Source: an uncultured Alistipes sp. (GTDB lineage: Bacteria; Bacteroidota; Bacteroidia; Bacteroidales; Rikenellaceae). Taken from it: DNA of 64,000 bases. Position 1 is the stretch's first letter, and each line of letters begins with the position of its first letter. Below, piece by piece: positions 55,001 to 63,501 of this stretch. Where the stretch lies: assembly GCA_947623305.1 (NCBI GenBank), contig CANQGQ010000004.1, positions 62,001-126,000 on the forward strand, in the 5' to 3' direction. Under the pieces are notes generated by a model. It searched no databases. It was not told the DNA's origin and saw only the letters and a list, made by a program, of their open reading frames with translations. A program made the position numbers and the translations under genes.

Positions 55001-55484
55001 CGGCAAATACATGAAACAGATTGCGGCGATGACGGCAGAGTTCACGCAAGAACGCATCGCGCAGATCGAGCAGTCGGAGCAAACGGAACTCGAAATCGAC
55101 GGCCAACGGATTCTCGTAACGCCGGCCGACTTCGAAATCACGTCGGAAGACATGCCCGGATGGCTCGTGGCGACGGAGGGCAAACTGACCGTGGCGCTGG
55201 ACATCACGGTAACGGACGAACTCCGGGCCGAAGGCGTGGCACGCGAGTTGATAAACCGCATCCAGAACATCCGCAAAGAGGCGGATTTCGCCGTAACGGA
55301 CAAGATCAAGGTCGAAATCGAACAAAAGCCGCTGGTTGCAGCGGCGCTGGCGCACTACGCCGACTACATCGCCTCGCAGACGCTCGCCGTAGAGGTAAAC
55401 GGCGCCGAAACGCCTGCAGGTGCGATCGTAACGAATTCGGACATCGACGACGAACCGATCCGGATCGGCGTTACGCGGGTATAG
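52074..55484 (+). CDS. ileS: Isoleucyl-tRNA synthetase
   Basis: Charges tRNA-Ile. 1136 residues, class I: HIGH-type motif GIHHVMAR (about 59), the editing CP1 domain and KMSKR loop (GNKMSKRLGN), and a C-terminal anticodon domain. The length and the long C-terminal extension fit the type-2, eukaryote-like form that often gives mupirocin tolerance; that is a family property and not tested here. Start set by MKFKEYKGLDL, 36 bp after the repeat-borne promoter. Confidence 0.97.
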   Translation: MKFKEYKGLDLAGLAAEVLRKWDADDTFHKSISTREGHPTFVFYEGPPSANGMPGIHHVMARTIKDTFCRYKTQRGFLVHRKAGWDTHGLPVELGVEKKLGITKEDIGKKITIEAYNRTCREAVMEFTGIWEDLTRKMGYWVNMDDPYITYDNKYIETLWWLLKQLYDKGLLYKGYTIQPYSPVAGTGLSTHELNQPGCYRDVKDTTCTAQFRIIRNAESEKIFDGVEGALYFLAWTTTPWTLPSNTALAVGPTIEYVKIKCRNPYTDAPQTVIMARDLVPSYFTKKMEGTYELTGESWKGSELAGIRYEQLIPWVKPMAEYGDAFRVITGDYVTTSDGTGIVHIAPTFGADDDRVAKAAGIAPLFMIDKAGKTQPMVDRQGKFFLLDELDPEFVKNCVDTEKYGEYAGRYVKNAYDERLTDADATLDIDLSVLLKAAGLAFKIEKHTHSYPHCWRTDKPVLYYPLDSWFIRTTALRDRLIELNKTIRWRPESTGSGRFGKWLEGLVDWNLSRSRFWGTPLPIWATEDHSELKCIGSIEELIAEIERSVAAGFMKENPYKNFRVGDMSKENYSTDRIDLHRPYVDQIVLVSSKGEAMHREPDLIDVWFDSGAMPYAQIHYPFENKEALDNRKVYPADFINEGVDQTRGWFFTLHTIATMLFDSVAFKNVISSGLVLDKNGNKMSKRLGNAVDPFKVLADYGPDATRWYMLTNSQPWDNLKFDTDGVDEVRRKFFGTLYNTYSFFALYANVDGFTGREAEVPMERRPEIDRWILSLLNTLVKEVIESLENYDPTPAARAIQDFVCENLSNWYVRLNRKRFWGGDLTEDKLAAYQTLYTCLETVSLLAAPFAPFICDRIFTDLNAVSGRHTECSVHLADYPAADESRIDARLEERMQLAQQLSSMVLALRRKVSIKVRQPLTKIVVPVLDATMAERLSAVQDLILNEVNVKQLELIEDTTGVITKHIKPNFKTLGPRYGKYMKQIAAMTAEFTQERIAQIEQSEQTELEIDGQRILVTPADFEITSEDMPGWLVATEGKLTVALDITVTDELRAEGVARELINRIQNIRKEADFAVTDKIKVEIEQKPLVAAALAHYADYIASQTLAVEVNGAETPAGAIVTNSDIDDEPIRIGVTRV

Positions 55485-55564
55485 TTCCGGATTGCACGGA
55501 TTATATTTGGCGATTTCGGAAATAATAGCTAATTTTACGTTCGAACCTAAAAACGGACAACCCT

Positions 55565-55945
55565 ATGGCAGAGGAAAAGACCCGATACAGCGACGAGGAA
55601 CTCGAAGAGTTCAAACAACTCATATTGAAGAAGTTGGAATCCGCCCGTGCGGATTATGAGCTGTTGCGTGCCACCATCACCCATACGGAAGGCAACGACA
55701 CCGAAGATACGTCGCCGACCTACAAGGTGCTCGAGGAGGGCGCTTCCACACTCTCGAAAGAGGAGAACGGCCGATTGGCAACGCATCAGATGAAATTCAT
55801 CCGGAATCTGGAGATGGCGCTCGTACGGATCGAAAACAAGACCTACGGCATCTGCAAAACCACGGGCAAACTGATTCCGAAAGAGCGGTTGATGAAGGTT
55901 CCGCACGCCACCGAGTGCATCGAAGCCAAGGAGGGACGCAAATAA
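55565..55945 (+). CDS. DksA/TraR-type regulator without a complete zinc site
   Basis: A 126-residue coiled-coil protein of the DksA/TraR family, which binds the RNA polymerase secondary channel. The coiled coil spans about residues 10-85. The zinc-finger region GICKTTGKLIPKERLMKVP has one Cys where four are normal, with a second late Cys in ATEC, so zinc binding is unlikely. This is common in Bacteroidetes. It follows ileS by 80 bp. The neighbouring lspA gene of many relatives is absent. Confidence 0.9.
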   Translation: MAEEKTRYSDEELEEFKQLILKKLESARADYELLRATITHTEGNDTEDTSPTYKVLEEGASTLSKEENGRLATHQMKFIRNLEMALVRIENKTYGICKTTGKLIPKERLMKVPHATECIEAKEGRK

Positions 55946-56098
55946 GTGCCGACGGCAGGCAAAAAACGAACAAGCGAGCACAGAGAGGGAAAAAGTACGG
56001 AAACAGCCAAAAGAGAGAGACGGTGGTGAGCATTGCCTTTCGGCATTTGAAATCGCACTGTTCCGAAGCAGGCGAAAGAGTCGTTCCATGAACAATCA

Positions 56099-56125
56099 GG
56101 AGGAGCCAATCGGCTTCTCCTTTTT
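56099..56125 (+). terminator. Terminator after ileS-dksA
   Basis: GGAGGAGCC and GGCTTCTCC pair (one G-T) around AAT-C, followed by five T. Between 55946 and 56289 I see no gene, only this hairpin about 150 bp after the DksA-like gene. Confidence 0.8.
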
Positions 56126-56289
56126 CATCAATCCACCCATCGGGCCACAGCGCCACGAATAGACCGTCGCATCAGGGACCAATCGACTACCGGACCATCG
56201 GACGGAAAACAGTCGGCAAAATGCGAGCGACAGACACGCAGCAAAGGGTTCGCCAAGCATTGCGCATACTTTTTTTGCGAAAAATGCGT

Positions 56290-56297
56290 TATCTTTG
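56290..56297 (+). promoter_or_regulatory. -7 box of the BamA-like gene
   Basis: TATCTTTG ends only 5 bp before the ATG, so the transcript would be nearly leaderless. Confidence 0.6.
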
Positions 56298-56302
56298 AAA
56301 CC

Positions 56303-58162
56303 ATGTTTTCGCGCCTCTGCATAATCTGGGTGTCGCTGTCGATGCTGCTGCCGATACCCGCCCGAACCTCCGCGCGTCCGTTTCTCTACGGACACGTCGA
56401 TTCTGCGAAGCTCCAGGCGAAACCCATCTACAACGAGGCCGACACGTTGGAGACCCGCGTTACCGAACGCAATCAACGGCTCTATGACAGTATCGCATCG
56501 AAAACCCATCGGAAAGCGGTGCCCCGCATGCTCTACCGGTTGTTTTTCGTCCAGCCCCGATTAGACTCCGCCGCCGCTACGGGCGGCATCTACGACGAAA
56601 CCCGTCTGCTGACCCCCTATGCCGGCAAAATCATCGGCGACATCCGGATCGAACAGGAACAACCCTTTTCGCCCGACGGCAACTGGTTGGAACGAACCGC
56701 CAACAAACTCCACGCCCCGACCCGCGAACGCATCATCCGCCGCGATCTGCTTTTCAAATCGGGCGAACGCTTCGACCCGGAACTGGTCGTACGCAGCCAA
56801 CAGCTGCTGCTATCCCGCCCCTATATTTCCGACACCGATATTTCGATCCGGGTCGACCCGCTCGATACAACGCGGATCGACATTATCCTGCACACGCGCG
56901 ACAGCTGGACGATCAGTATTGATGCAGCCCTCTACTCCGAAAAACGGACGATGGTGGGCCTGACCGACGGCAACATCTTCGGAACAGGTACCCGATTCAA
57001 GGTCGAAACCAACTTCAGCCGCAAAAATTTCACCTACGGCGGCAATGTCGTAGGGTATGAAATGCCCAACATTTTCGGTTCGTTCTTCAGCTTCGAGGTC
57101 GAAGGCGGCCGCAACTTCTACGAAGACATTCTGCGGATCGGCCTGCGCAAGGAATTTCTGAAACCGACGGACTACGAGGTCGGAATGACCGTCAGCAACA
57201 TGCGAACGAAAGAGTATTTCATCGAACGCGATTCGTCGGAGTTGGTCAAAAATCTCAATTTCGATCTGTGGGGAGGCTGGTCGAAGCAATTTCGGTCGTT
57301 CCGTTCGAGCCTTTTTTTGACCGGCCGCTACAATCACGGCCGGTTCAGCGAACGCCCCGAGGTCGCCGCCGACTACAATCCGGCCCTGCACGACCACGAC
57401 GATCTGCTGACGGGTGTCGGTCTCTATCGCGAACGCCTCTTCTCGACCAACATGGTCTACGGATTCGGAATCAAGGAATATGTTGCGGCAGGCTACAAGG
57501 CCGAAGTCGTATCGGGCTACTCGTGGGGCGAATTCGACCAATCGCTCTATTTGGGCATCGGATTCCGGACGGGCGGATTCAAACCGTTCGGTTATCTGAT
57601 GGGCGGATTCACGCTCGGCAGCCACATCGACCACAGCACCGGTGCCTGGAACCGCAGCGCCGTAGATGTCGACGTGCTGTGGTTTTCGAATCTGCTGACC
57701 TTCCGACGCAACCGCATCCGTCAGTTCCTCGCGCTCAACTACACGCAAGGCTGGAACCGGAAACGGGGATATAAAGAGAACATCGGTTTCACGAACGAAA
57801 ACGGGCTGCAAGCGCTCGACGAATATGCGATCGGCACCAATCGCATGGTGCTCAACACCGAGACCGTCATGTTCACGCCGATTCAACCCTTGGGCTTCCG
57901 CTTCGCCTTTTTCGGATTCCTCGATGCGGGGACATTGGGCTATTCGCCCAACCCGTTCAAAAATTCGGGATTCGCCTCCTTCGGATTAGGGCTGCGCATC
58001 AAAAATGAACGGCTGATTTTCGGCACGTTCCAGATTCGGCTGGGCATGGCCGTCGGCAAAGGCGGACTGGTCGACAGCGACTGGTTCAGTCTCTCGAACT
58101 CCAAGCACTTCGACGCATACCGATTCCGTCCGACCCGGCCCGAAATCGTGGGATTCCAGTAA
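56303..58162 (+). CDS. BamA/TamA-like outer-membrane protein
   Basis: A 619-residue exported protein with a signal peptide (about residues 1-24), a POTRA-like region (about 110-210: IIGDIRIEQEQPFSPDGNW; RRDLLFKSGERFDPEL) and a C-terminal barrel from the Omp85 superfamily that ends in an aromatic-rich segment. Likely folds or inserts an outer-membrane client; no partner gene is near. An alternative ATG at 56342 would delete part of the signal peptide. Confidence 0.85.
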   Translation: MFSRLCIIWVSLSMLLPIPARTSARPFLYGHVDSAKLQAKPIYNEADTLETRVTERNQRLYDSIASKTHRKAVPRMLYRLFFVQPRLDSAAATGGIYDETRLLTPYAGKIIGDIRIEQEQPFSPDGNWLERTANKLHAPTRERIIRRDLLFKSGERFDPELVVRSQQLLLSRPYISDTDISIRVDPLDTTRIDIILHTRDSWTISIDAALYSEKRTMVGLTDGNIFGTGTRFKVETNFSRKNFTYGGNVVGYEMPNIFGSFFSFEVEGGRNFYEDILRIGLRKEFLKPTDYEVGMTVSNMRTKEYFIERDSSELVKNLNFDLWGGWSKQFRSFRSSLFLTGRYNHGRFSERPEVAADYNPALHDHDDLLTGVGLYRERLFSTNMVYGFGIKEYVAAGYKAEVVSGYSWGEFDQSLYLGIGFRTGGFKPFGYLMGGFTLGSHIDHSTGAWNRSAVDVDVLWFSNLLTFRRNRIRQFLALNYTQGWNRKRGYKENIGFTNENGLQALDEYAIGTNRMVLNTETVMFTPIQPLGFRFAFFGFLDAGTLGYSPNPFKNSGFASFGLGLRIKNERLIFGTFQIRLGMAVGKGGLVDSDWFSLSNSKHFDAYRFRPTRPEIVGFQ

Positions 58163-58256
58163 CCGGCCCGAAGCATCCGCGCGGAATCGACGGTTCGGCC
58201 CGCACGGCGGCTCGAAGCACCCGAAAACGTTTGCATTCCTACCAATGAATAAAAAA

Positions 58257-58288
58257 CCTGCGAACAGCCAAGGCAGGCCGTTCGCAGG
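58257..58288 (-). terminator. Terminator of the M56 operon
   Basis: CCTGCGAAC-a-GCC and GGC-c-GTTCGCAGG pair; on the minus strand the stem is followed by six T. It lies between convergent genes. Confidence 0.8.
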
Positions 58289-58382
58289 AAGTGAACTTTT
58301 TAGGTAGGCTTATGGCGGCGGGATTCGGTCGAGCGTCCCGCCCCTTCCCGCACTTGCGGGGCGGAACTCCGCTTTCGATGGG

Positions 58383-60656
58383 TTATTTGCTGGAGCATTG
58401 GAGGAGCCCTGCGATATTGCCCCGTCCGGCGGCAGCGACACCCATGTAGAACTGCGCCAACCGCAACTTCTTACCGACGAGCTCCTGACGGGACACGGCT
58501 TTCCCGTCGAGCAGGATCGTGGCTTTCTGCGGGAGGTTCGAGAGGTCGGTGAATCGGAATTTCCCCTTGTACGTCCGGGCTTTCCCGTCGGTGGAAATCT
58601 CGACGGGCGAACCCTTTACGCCAAGCAGCGGCCAAGCGTCCGTACGCGCGTCGGCACCGACCCGAACAGCGGACATGCCGCGCCCTTTGGTGGCGATGGC
58701 GATGGTCGAGATCACGCTGCCGTCCGACTGTTTGTCTTTGTTGATATTGACCGACCGGATACGCTTTCCGTCCAATGCTTTCAAATCAGCCTCCGTAGCC
58801 CGTTTTCCGTCGATAACGATGATCTTCGTACCGTTCGCCGTTTCGGTCTCGAACCGGAAGCCCTTGCCCAGCGTCCGCTGCGCCTCTTTCCACTCGTCGC
58901 TCTGGAAATAAGCTTCGGCCTCTTTCATCGCCTTTTCGCGGGCTTTCCATTCGTCGCTTTGAAAATAATCCTCCAAAGCCGCCGCATTTCGCTGCATTTT
59001 CTGCTCGAATTCCTCTCTTGAAAAACCGGCGCTGTTCTTTTTCGCTTCAGCCAATTTCTTTTCCCAGTCAGGCGATTGCAGATCAATTCCATAGCCCACG
59101 ACAACGACATCTTCCAGCTTCGCATCGTCCACGTCAGCCGACGGCACATTATCCGGCTCGCCCTCCTTTTTCAGCGTAACAAGCACGACGCCGTTCTTCG
59201 CCTTGTCGCCATACTTCTCGACGTACGAAGACGTAGAAGCATCTTTCAAAATGTCGATCTGCTTGATCCGCTCCGGATCGATCGACTTCAAATCAACGAC
59301 CTCCTTGCCATCGACCAAAAGTAGCGGCTGATTCTCCGCGTCCGAATCGAAACCGGCACCCCGAATGACGATCGGCTGGGCGCCCGCCTTGTCGACCTGC
59401 ACCTCGATATGCGACTCGCGGGTTTCCGACGTTTCCGTTCCGGGACGCATCTGTACCTGCATCGACACTTCCGCTCCCGACCGTTCGATCGTGCGCATCA
59501 TGCCGCGACCGGTCAGGGTCGTCCGGTCGTCGCGATAAGACAGGTTGACCGTTTCGTAACCCGCCATCTGCAAATCCACCGACGACGATTCGGCAATCTG
59601 CAACGAAGCCCGCCCCGACTGATCGGTCGTCGTGCTACGCTTCGTGCCGTGCTCCTGCAGGATCGCACCCACCATCGGTTCCCCCGACGGATCGACGACC
59701 TGCACCCGAATCGTTACCTGTTTGTCGGATTTTTCGGCGAAAAGTTCCTCCGTCGCCGAATTTTGCTTACTTTTGTCCTCGAACACGGGGACATAAACGG
59801 TTTCGGCAAAGGCGCCGAGCGCCAATCCCGCAAGCGGCACGACGAAGAGCGCTTTGGCTCCCGCCCACCGCGATGACTTTTTTTGTAACATCATGGTAAT
59901 ACGGTTTTTAAGTTTACTGTGATTGAAGCTGTTGGCGACTGAGTACCACCTCCCGCCAGCAGCCTTTTTTATCAACAACAACTGGTACTGCCGCGCATCG
60001 GCGCCGCTGTTCAGCACCGCTTCGTCGGCTTCGTACTCGTGAATGGCCCGCAACTCGCGCCGCAACAGCCACATCGCCGGATTGAACCATTGCAGGCACC
60101 CCGCCACGTCGGTCGCCAGCAGGTCCCACGAATGATGCAGCCGCAAGTGGGCCGTTTCGTGGGTGATGATCTCGCGTCCGCATCCGGCATAATCCGCCTC
60201 GGAAATCACAATGTAGCGCCACCAACTGAACGACGTCGTCTCCTGCGGCAAATGGACGAGCACGAAGCCGTTTTCGAGTTTTTCGCGGCGACCGCTGCGC
60301 ACGAGGCGCATCACACGCCCCACAGAGACGGCCGTAGCGACGAGCATGGCCAACACACCGGCCAGATACAAGCACCCGATGAGCGTTTCCCACGGAAAAG
60401 GTTCGGCCTCCGGCACCGGCTCGGTCTCGACAAGCGCCATCGGAATATCCGGCAACTCGAATTCGGGCTGAACCGGATATTCGCGCGTAACGGTGATGAC
60501 GCACAAAGGCAGTGCGAACGAGAGCAGGATCGCCCCGAGCACCACCATACGATTGAACCGATGGAAAGTCTCCCGACTGAGCAACAGTTTGAAAAACAGG
60601 TAAAAGACGGCCAGACAAGCCCCGACTTTCAAAGAATAAATCGTCCATCCGTACAT
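58383..60656 (-). CDS. M56 (BlaR1-type) membrane peptidase with a long periplasmic C-terminal part
   Basis: Sensor-protease of 757 residues. N-terminal membrane helices (about 8-24, 36-55, 92-114), the cytosolic zinc protease motif HETAH (166-170) and downstream EYEADEA Glu/Asp, and a fourth helix at about 268-284. There is no penicillin-binding domain; the rest has a carboxypeptidase-regulatory-like domain (about 315-375), a TonB-plug-like domain (about 440-495, LLLVDGKEVVD and IDILKDAS), and a duplicated YFQSDEWK at 564-571 and 583-590. Probably cleaves the BlaI repressor upstream when it senses an envelope signal. Starts 7 bp after blaI. Confidence 0.9.
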   Translation of the reverse strand: MYGWTIYSLKVGACLAVFYLFFKLLLSRETFHRFNRMVVLGAILLSFALPLCVITVTREYPVQPEFELPDIPMALVETEPVPEAEPFPWETLIGCLYLAGVLAMLVATAVSVGRVMRLVRSGRREKLENGFVLVHLPQETTSFSWWRYIVISEADYAGCGREIITHETAHLRLHHSWDLLATDVAGCLQWFNPAMWLLRRELRAIHEYEADEAVLNSGADARQYQLLLIKKAAGGRWYSVANSFNHSKLKNRITMMLQKKSSRWAGAKALFVVPLAGLALGAFAETVYVPVFEDKSKQNSATEELFAEKSDKQVTIRVQVVDPSGEPMVGAILQEHGTKRSTTTDQSGRASLQIAESSSVDLQMAGYETVNLSYRDDRTTLTGRGMMRTIERSGAEVSMQVQMRPGTETSETRESHIEVQVDKAGAQPIVIRGAGFDSDAENQPLLLVDGKEVVDLKSIDPERIKQIDILKDASTSSYVEKYGDKAKNGVVLVTLKKEGEPDNVPSADVDDAKLEDVVVVGYGIDLQSPDWEKKLAEAKKNSAGFSREEFEQKMQRNAAALEDYFQSDEWKAREKAMKEAEAYFQSDEWKEAQRTLGKGFRFETETANGTKIIVIDGKRATEADLKALDGKRIRSVNINKDKQSDGSVISTIAIATKGRGMSAVRVGADARTDAWPLLGVKGSPVEISTDGKARTYKGKFRFTDLSNLPQKATILLDGKAVSRQELVGKKLRLAQFYMGVAAAGRGNIAGLLQCSSK

Positions 60657-60663
60657 GACCGTG

Positions 60664-61050
60664 CTATCGTTTCGTTTGACTTTCGATGCGGTCGAGTAAT
60701 TCGCGCAAATCGTCGACCGAAATTTTCTCCTCCTCGATCAACGCCGAAACCGCTCCCATATAGGAGTTTTCGAAATAACGGCGGATGACGCTGCCCAACG
60801 TGCGGCGCGAAAACTCCGCCTCGCTCACGACGGGATAATACTGATAGGTCCCGCCGAAGGCCCGATGCGACAGATAGCCTTTGGTTTCGAGCGTCCGCAC
60901 CATCGTCGAAAGCGTATTGAAATGGGGTTTCGGCTCGGGCGCCATGTCGACCAGCTCGCGCACGAACAACGGCCCGCGCTCCCAGAAGCAACGCATCAGC
61001 TCCTCCTCGCGACGGGTCAGTTTTTCAGCATTGATTTGCATGGTTTTCAT
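60664..61050 (-). CDS. BlaI/MecI/CopY-family repressor
   Basis: Winged-helix repressor of 128 residues: LTRREEELMRCFWERGPLFV, NTLSTMVRTLETKGYLSH (recognition helix) and a C-terminal dimer domain. In BlaI/BlaR1 systems the M56 protease inactivates this protein and frees the operon. It overlaps the TlpA-like gene by 1 bp (TAATG) and precedes the M56 gene, so the set is co-regulated. A candidate operator is at 61891-61907. Confidence 0.92.
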   Translation of the reverse strand: MKTMQINAEKLTRREEELMRCFWERGPLFVRELVDMAPEPKPHFNTLSTMVRTLETKGYLSHRAFGGTYQYYPVVSEAEFSRRTLGSVIRRYFENSYMGAVSALIEEEKISVDDLRELLDRIESQTKR

Positions 61051-61823
61051 TATTTTTCAGTTTCCACTTCTTTCAAACAGGCCAATAACCGGCGGCGCTG
61101 CAACACGCTCGTGCCGATTTCGATGCAACGAATCACACCTTTGCGATCGACTACCATCGTAACGGGCGTTTGGCTCACCCCCAACGCATCCCACAGCCTG
61201 CGTGCCGACACGATCCGTCGAAAGGCGAACCGCTGCCGTTCGACGATCGGGCGAATCTCCTCCGCCGTATTCCACGTAACGGCCAGAAACAGGGCCTCGG
61301 GGCACGCCTCGATCCAACGGTTCAGTTCCGGCATTTCACCGATGCAGGGGCCGCAGCCCGTGTACCAAAAATTAAGCACCGCAGGGCGTCCGGCCAAATC
61401 CTGCTCGCTCCAGGTACGGCCGGTATCGTCCACCTCGGAAAAGGCCGGAAGCACATCCCCCACTCCACAATGCAAGGGAGCGGGCGGAGCGATCGAAACG
61501 CGGAACAGCCGCGCCTGTCCCGCAGCCAGCAACAGCTCCCTGCCGCAGAAAACCCGATCGGCCGGAAGGGCCAAAGCTGCCGCTTCGGCCGAAAGGTGCG
61601 TTCCCGCCGGAAAGACGACGACGGAGACCTTTCCGCCCAACGAATCTTTCAAAACGCCCATGGAGATCGTCCCCGCCGGCAACGGCTCGGGATGCTCCGT
61701 AAAAAAGCGTCCGTCGATCAAGAAAAGGGCCCTGATCGGTTTTCCCTGGACGGTCGGATCGGTTTGCGCGTTCGCACAGCCGGCGCCCAACAGCAGCCCC
61801 AGCCAGATCGCATACAGTTTCAT
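61050..61823 (-). CDS. TlpA-like thioredoxin-fold lipoprotein
   Basis: Exported redox protein of 257 residues with signal IWLGLLLGAGC (lipobox Cys) and a C-terminal thioredoxin domain with FWYTGCGPCIGEMPELN (CGPC). Likely a periplasmic or outer-leaflet thiol reductase/oxidase. First gene of the TlpA-BlaI-M56 operon. The frame opens at 61865 inside the -7 box, so that start is excluded; 61841 (MMCLLKMKL) remains possible, but 61823 gives a normal signal peptide. Confidence 0.9.
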   Translation of the reverse strand: MKLYAIWLGLLLGAGCANAQTDPTVQGKPIRALFLIDGRFFTEHPEPLPAGTISMGVLKDSLGGKVSVVVFPAGTHLSAEAAALALPADRVFCGRELLLAAGQARLFRVSIAPPAPLHCGVGDVLPAFSEVDDTGRTWSEQDLAGRPAVLNFWYTGCGPCIGEMPELNRWIEACPEALFLAVTWNTAEEIRPIVERQRFAFRRIVSARRLWDALGVSQTPVTMVVDRKGVIRCIEIGTSVLQRRRLLACLKEVETEK

Positions 61824-61862
61824 TTTCAACAAGCACATCATCGTACGGAAGTTTTTCTGCAA

Positions 61863-61907
61863 CAAAGGTAACTAAAAAATTTTCACATGCAACTATCTCT
61901 TATAGTT
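61863..61907 (-). promoter_or_regulatory. Promoter and candidate BlaI operator of the TlpA-BlaI-M56 operon
   Basis: TACCTTTG on the minus strand (61870-61863) is the -7 box. Upstream, AACTAT-N5-ATAGTT (61891-61907) is a 17-bp inverted repeat lying over the -33 region, as expected for a repressor that blocks polymerase. Confidence 0.5.
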
Positions 61908-61962
61908 TTTCAACTAAAAATTTCGTTCCCTGCAAAATCTTCCGATTTTTCGCGGAAATTCG

Positions 61963-61970
61963 TATCTTTG
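61963..61970 (+). promoter_or_regulatory. -7 box of the helix-hairpin-helix gene
   Basis: TATCTTTG, about 115 bp ahead of the ATG at 62089. Confidence 0.5.
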
Positions 61971-62088
61971 GATTCAGATTCGGCCGAACGACGGACGCGA
62001 CGAATCGCAGCCGTGTTGGCTGCCGTCGCACTGCGTACGGCGTCCGCAACAGAGCGACCGGCTCGAACAGAATAATAGAGGTAGGAAC

Positions 62089-63186
62089 ATGGCAAAATTT
62101 TTCTCGGAACAGGAAATCCGCGGGCTACTGGTATTCATCCCGCTGGCAGCGATCGGCATCGCCGCGCTGATGCTGGCAAAACCGAAAAACGATCCGGAAG
62201 AGGCGCTGCGCGTCGAACAACAGATCGACACTTGTGCATTCGAGCGAACCCGCTATCGAAAAACCGCCGACCCGTCGGAACGCACGCTGCACCTTCGCAA
62301 GTTCGATCCCAATACGGTGAGCTACGAGGAGCTGATCGCCATGGGATTCACCGAGAAAGAAGCGCTCAGTCTGTACAAATATCGGGTAGGAGGCAAAATT
62401 TTCCAGCTGCCCGAAGAGGTCGACGCATGCTACGGTATCGACCATGCGTTCTACTTGCAGCTGAAGCCCTACATCGACATCGCGCCCCGCTTTCGCCTCG
62501 CGCCCAAACAATACCGACGCGAACGCATCGTCCGGAAGACGATCGACCCGATCCCTTTCCGTGTCGATACGGTGAGCGCCCGCTATCTGCAAGCGATCGG
62601 GGCCATGTCGGAAAAACAAGCCAAAGTATTCATCAATTACCGCACAACGTACCCGATCCGCGACATGGAGGACATCCGGCAATGCCGTGTAATAAGCGAT
62701 TCGGTAGCGGACGCATTGGAACCCTACCTGCTCTTTCCGGAAACGGCGACCGATTCCGCCGACGGCCGGATCAATCTGAATCGGGCCGATTCGACGGAGC
62801 TGCGCCGAGTGATCGGCATCGGCGAAAAGACGGTCGGAAGGATTCTGGCCTACCGCGAACGGCTCGGCGGATTCGTCCGTGCGGAGCAATTGGCCGAGAT
62901 TCCGGGCGTAACGGAGAGCAATTACGAGAAAATCGTGCAACAAATTTACTGCGACAGTTGTGAAATTCAAAAAATTGATATTAACTTTGCAGACCCGAAG
63001 ACATTCGCCCGTCATCCGTATATCCGGAAGGAGGCGCTTCGGAAATTATCGCACAAACGACAGCTGGAAGGAGGTTGGAGTACCGCTGAAGAATTGATAG
63101 AAGATCGCATATTCACCCGGGAGGAGGCCGAGAAGTTGGCACCGTACTTGGTATTCAATCGTAAAAGCGGGACCATCGACGAATAG
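62089..63186 (+). CDS. Helix-hairpin-helix (ComEA-like) DNA-binding protein
   Basis: A 365-residue protein with one N-terminal membrane helix (LLVFIPLAAIGIAALML) and repeated helix-hairpin-helix domains, for example NTVSYEELIAMGFTEKEAL and NRADSTELRRVIGIGEKTVGRI. Probably faces the periplasm and binds DNA without sequence preference, as ComEA does in uptake, but no other competence gene is near. The promoter is 115 bp away, with rpsU downstream. Confidence 0.87.
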   Translation: MAKFFSEQEIRGLLVFIPLAAIGIAALMLAKPKNDPEEALRVEQQIDTCAFERTRYRKTADPSERTLHLRKFDPNTVSYEELIAMGFTEKEALSLYKYRVGGKIFQLPEEVDACYGIDHAFYLQLKPYIDIAPRFRLAPKQYRRERIVRKTIDPIPFRVDTVSARYLQAIGAMSEKQAKVFINYRTTYPIRDMEDIRQCRVISDSVADALEPYLLFPETATDSADGRINLNRADSTELRRVIGIGEKTVGRILAYRERLGGFVRAEQLAEIPGVTESNYEKIVQQIYCDSCEIQKIDINFADPKTFARHPYIRKEALRKLSHKRQLEGGWSTAEELIEDRIFTREEAEKLAPYLVFNRKSGTIDE

Positions 63187-63288
63187 AGAGAGACCATACG
63201 AACGGTCGGCGGGGCAAGCAGATTCCCCGCATACGAAAGAGACCGATAAAAGATGAGAAATTAATAAAAAACAAAAAAACGAATAGCC

Positions 63289-63480
63289 ATGATTATCATG
63301 CCGGTAAAAGAGGGCGAAAACATCGAACGCGCTCTCAAAAAATTCAAACGCAAATACGAACGCACGGGTGTGCTGAAAGAGCTCCGTCGTCGTCAATACT
63401 TCACGAAGCCTTCGGTTGCCAAACGCGAAGCGATGATGCACGCCATCTATGTGGAGCACATGTATCGCGACGAGGAGTAA
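63289..63480 (+). CDS. rpsU: 30S ribosomal protein S21
   Basis: 63-residue basic ribosomal protein needed for 30S initiation. MIIMPVKEGENIERALKKFK is the family start, followed by the basic KRKYERTG and RRRQYFTKPS. The leader is A-rich (about ten A within the 20 nt before the ATG) and lacks a Shine-Dalgarno motif, as is common in this phylum. Confidence 0.96.
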   Translation: MIIMPVKEGENIERALKKFKRKYERTGVLKELRRRQYFTKPSVAKREAMMHAIYVEHMYRDEE

Positions 63481-63501
63481 TCCGATTGCATACAGAAAAA
63501 A

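Noticed and set aside
56088..56162. A 24-codon open frame after the DksA-like gene
   Set aside because: It spans the terminator hairpin and has no leader or homology that I can support.
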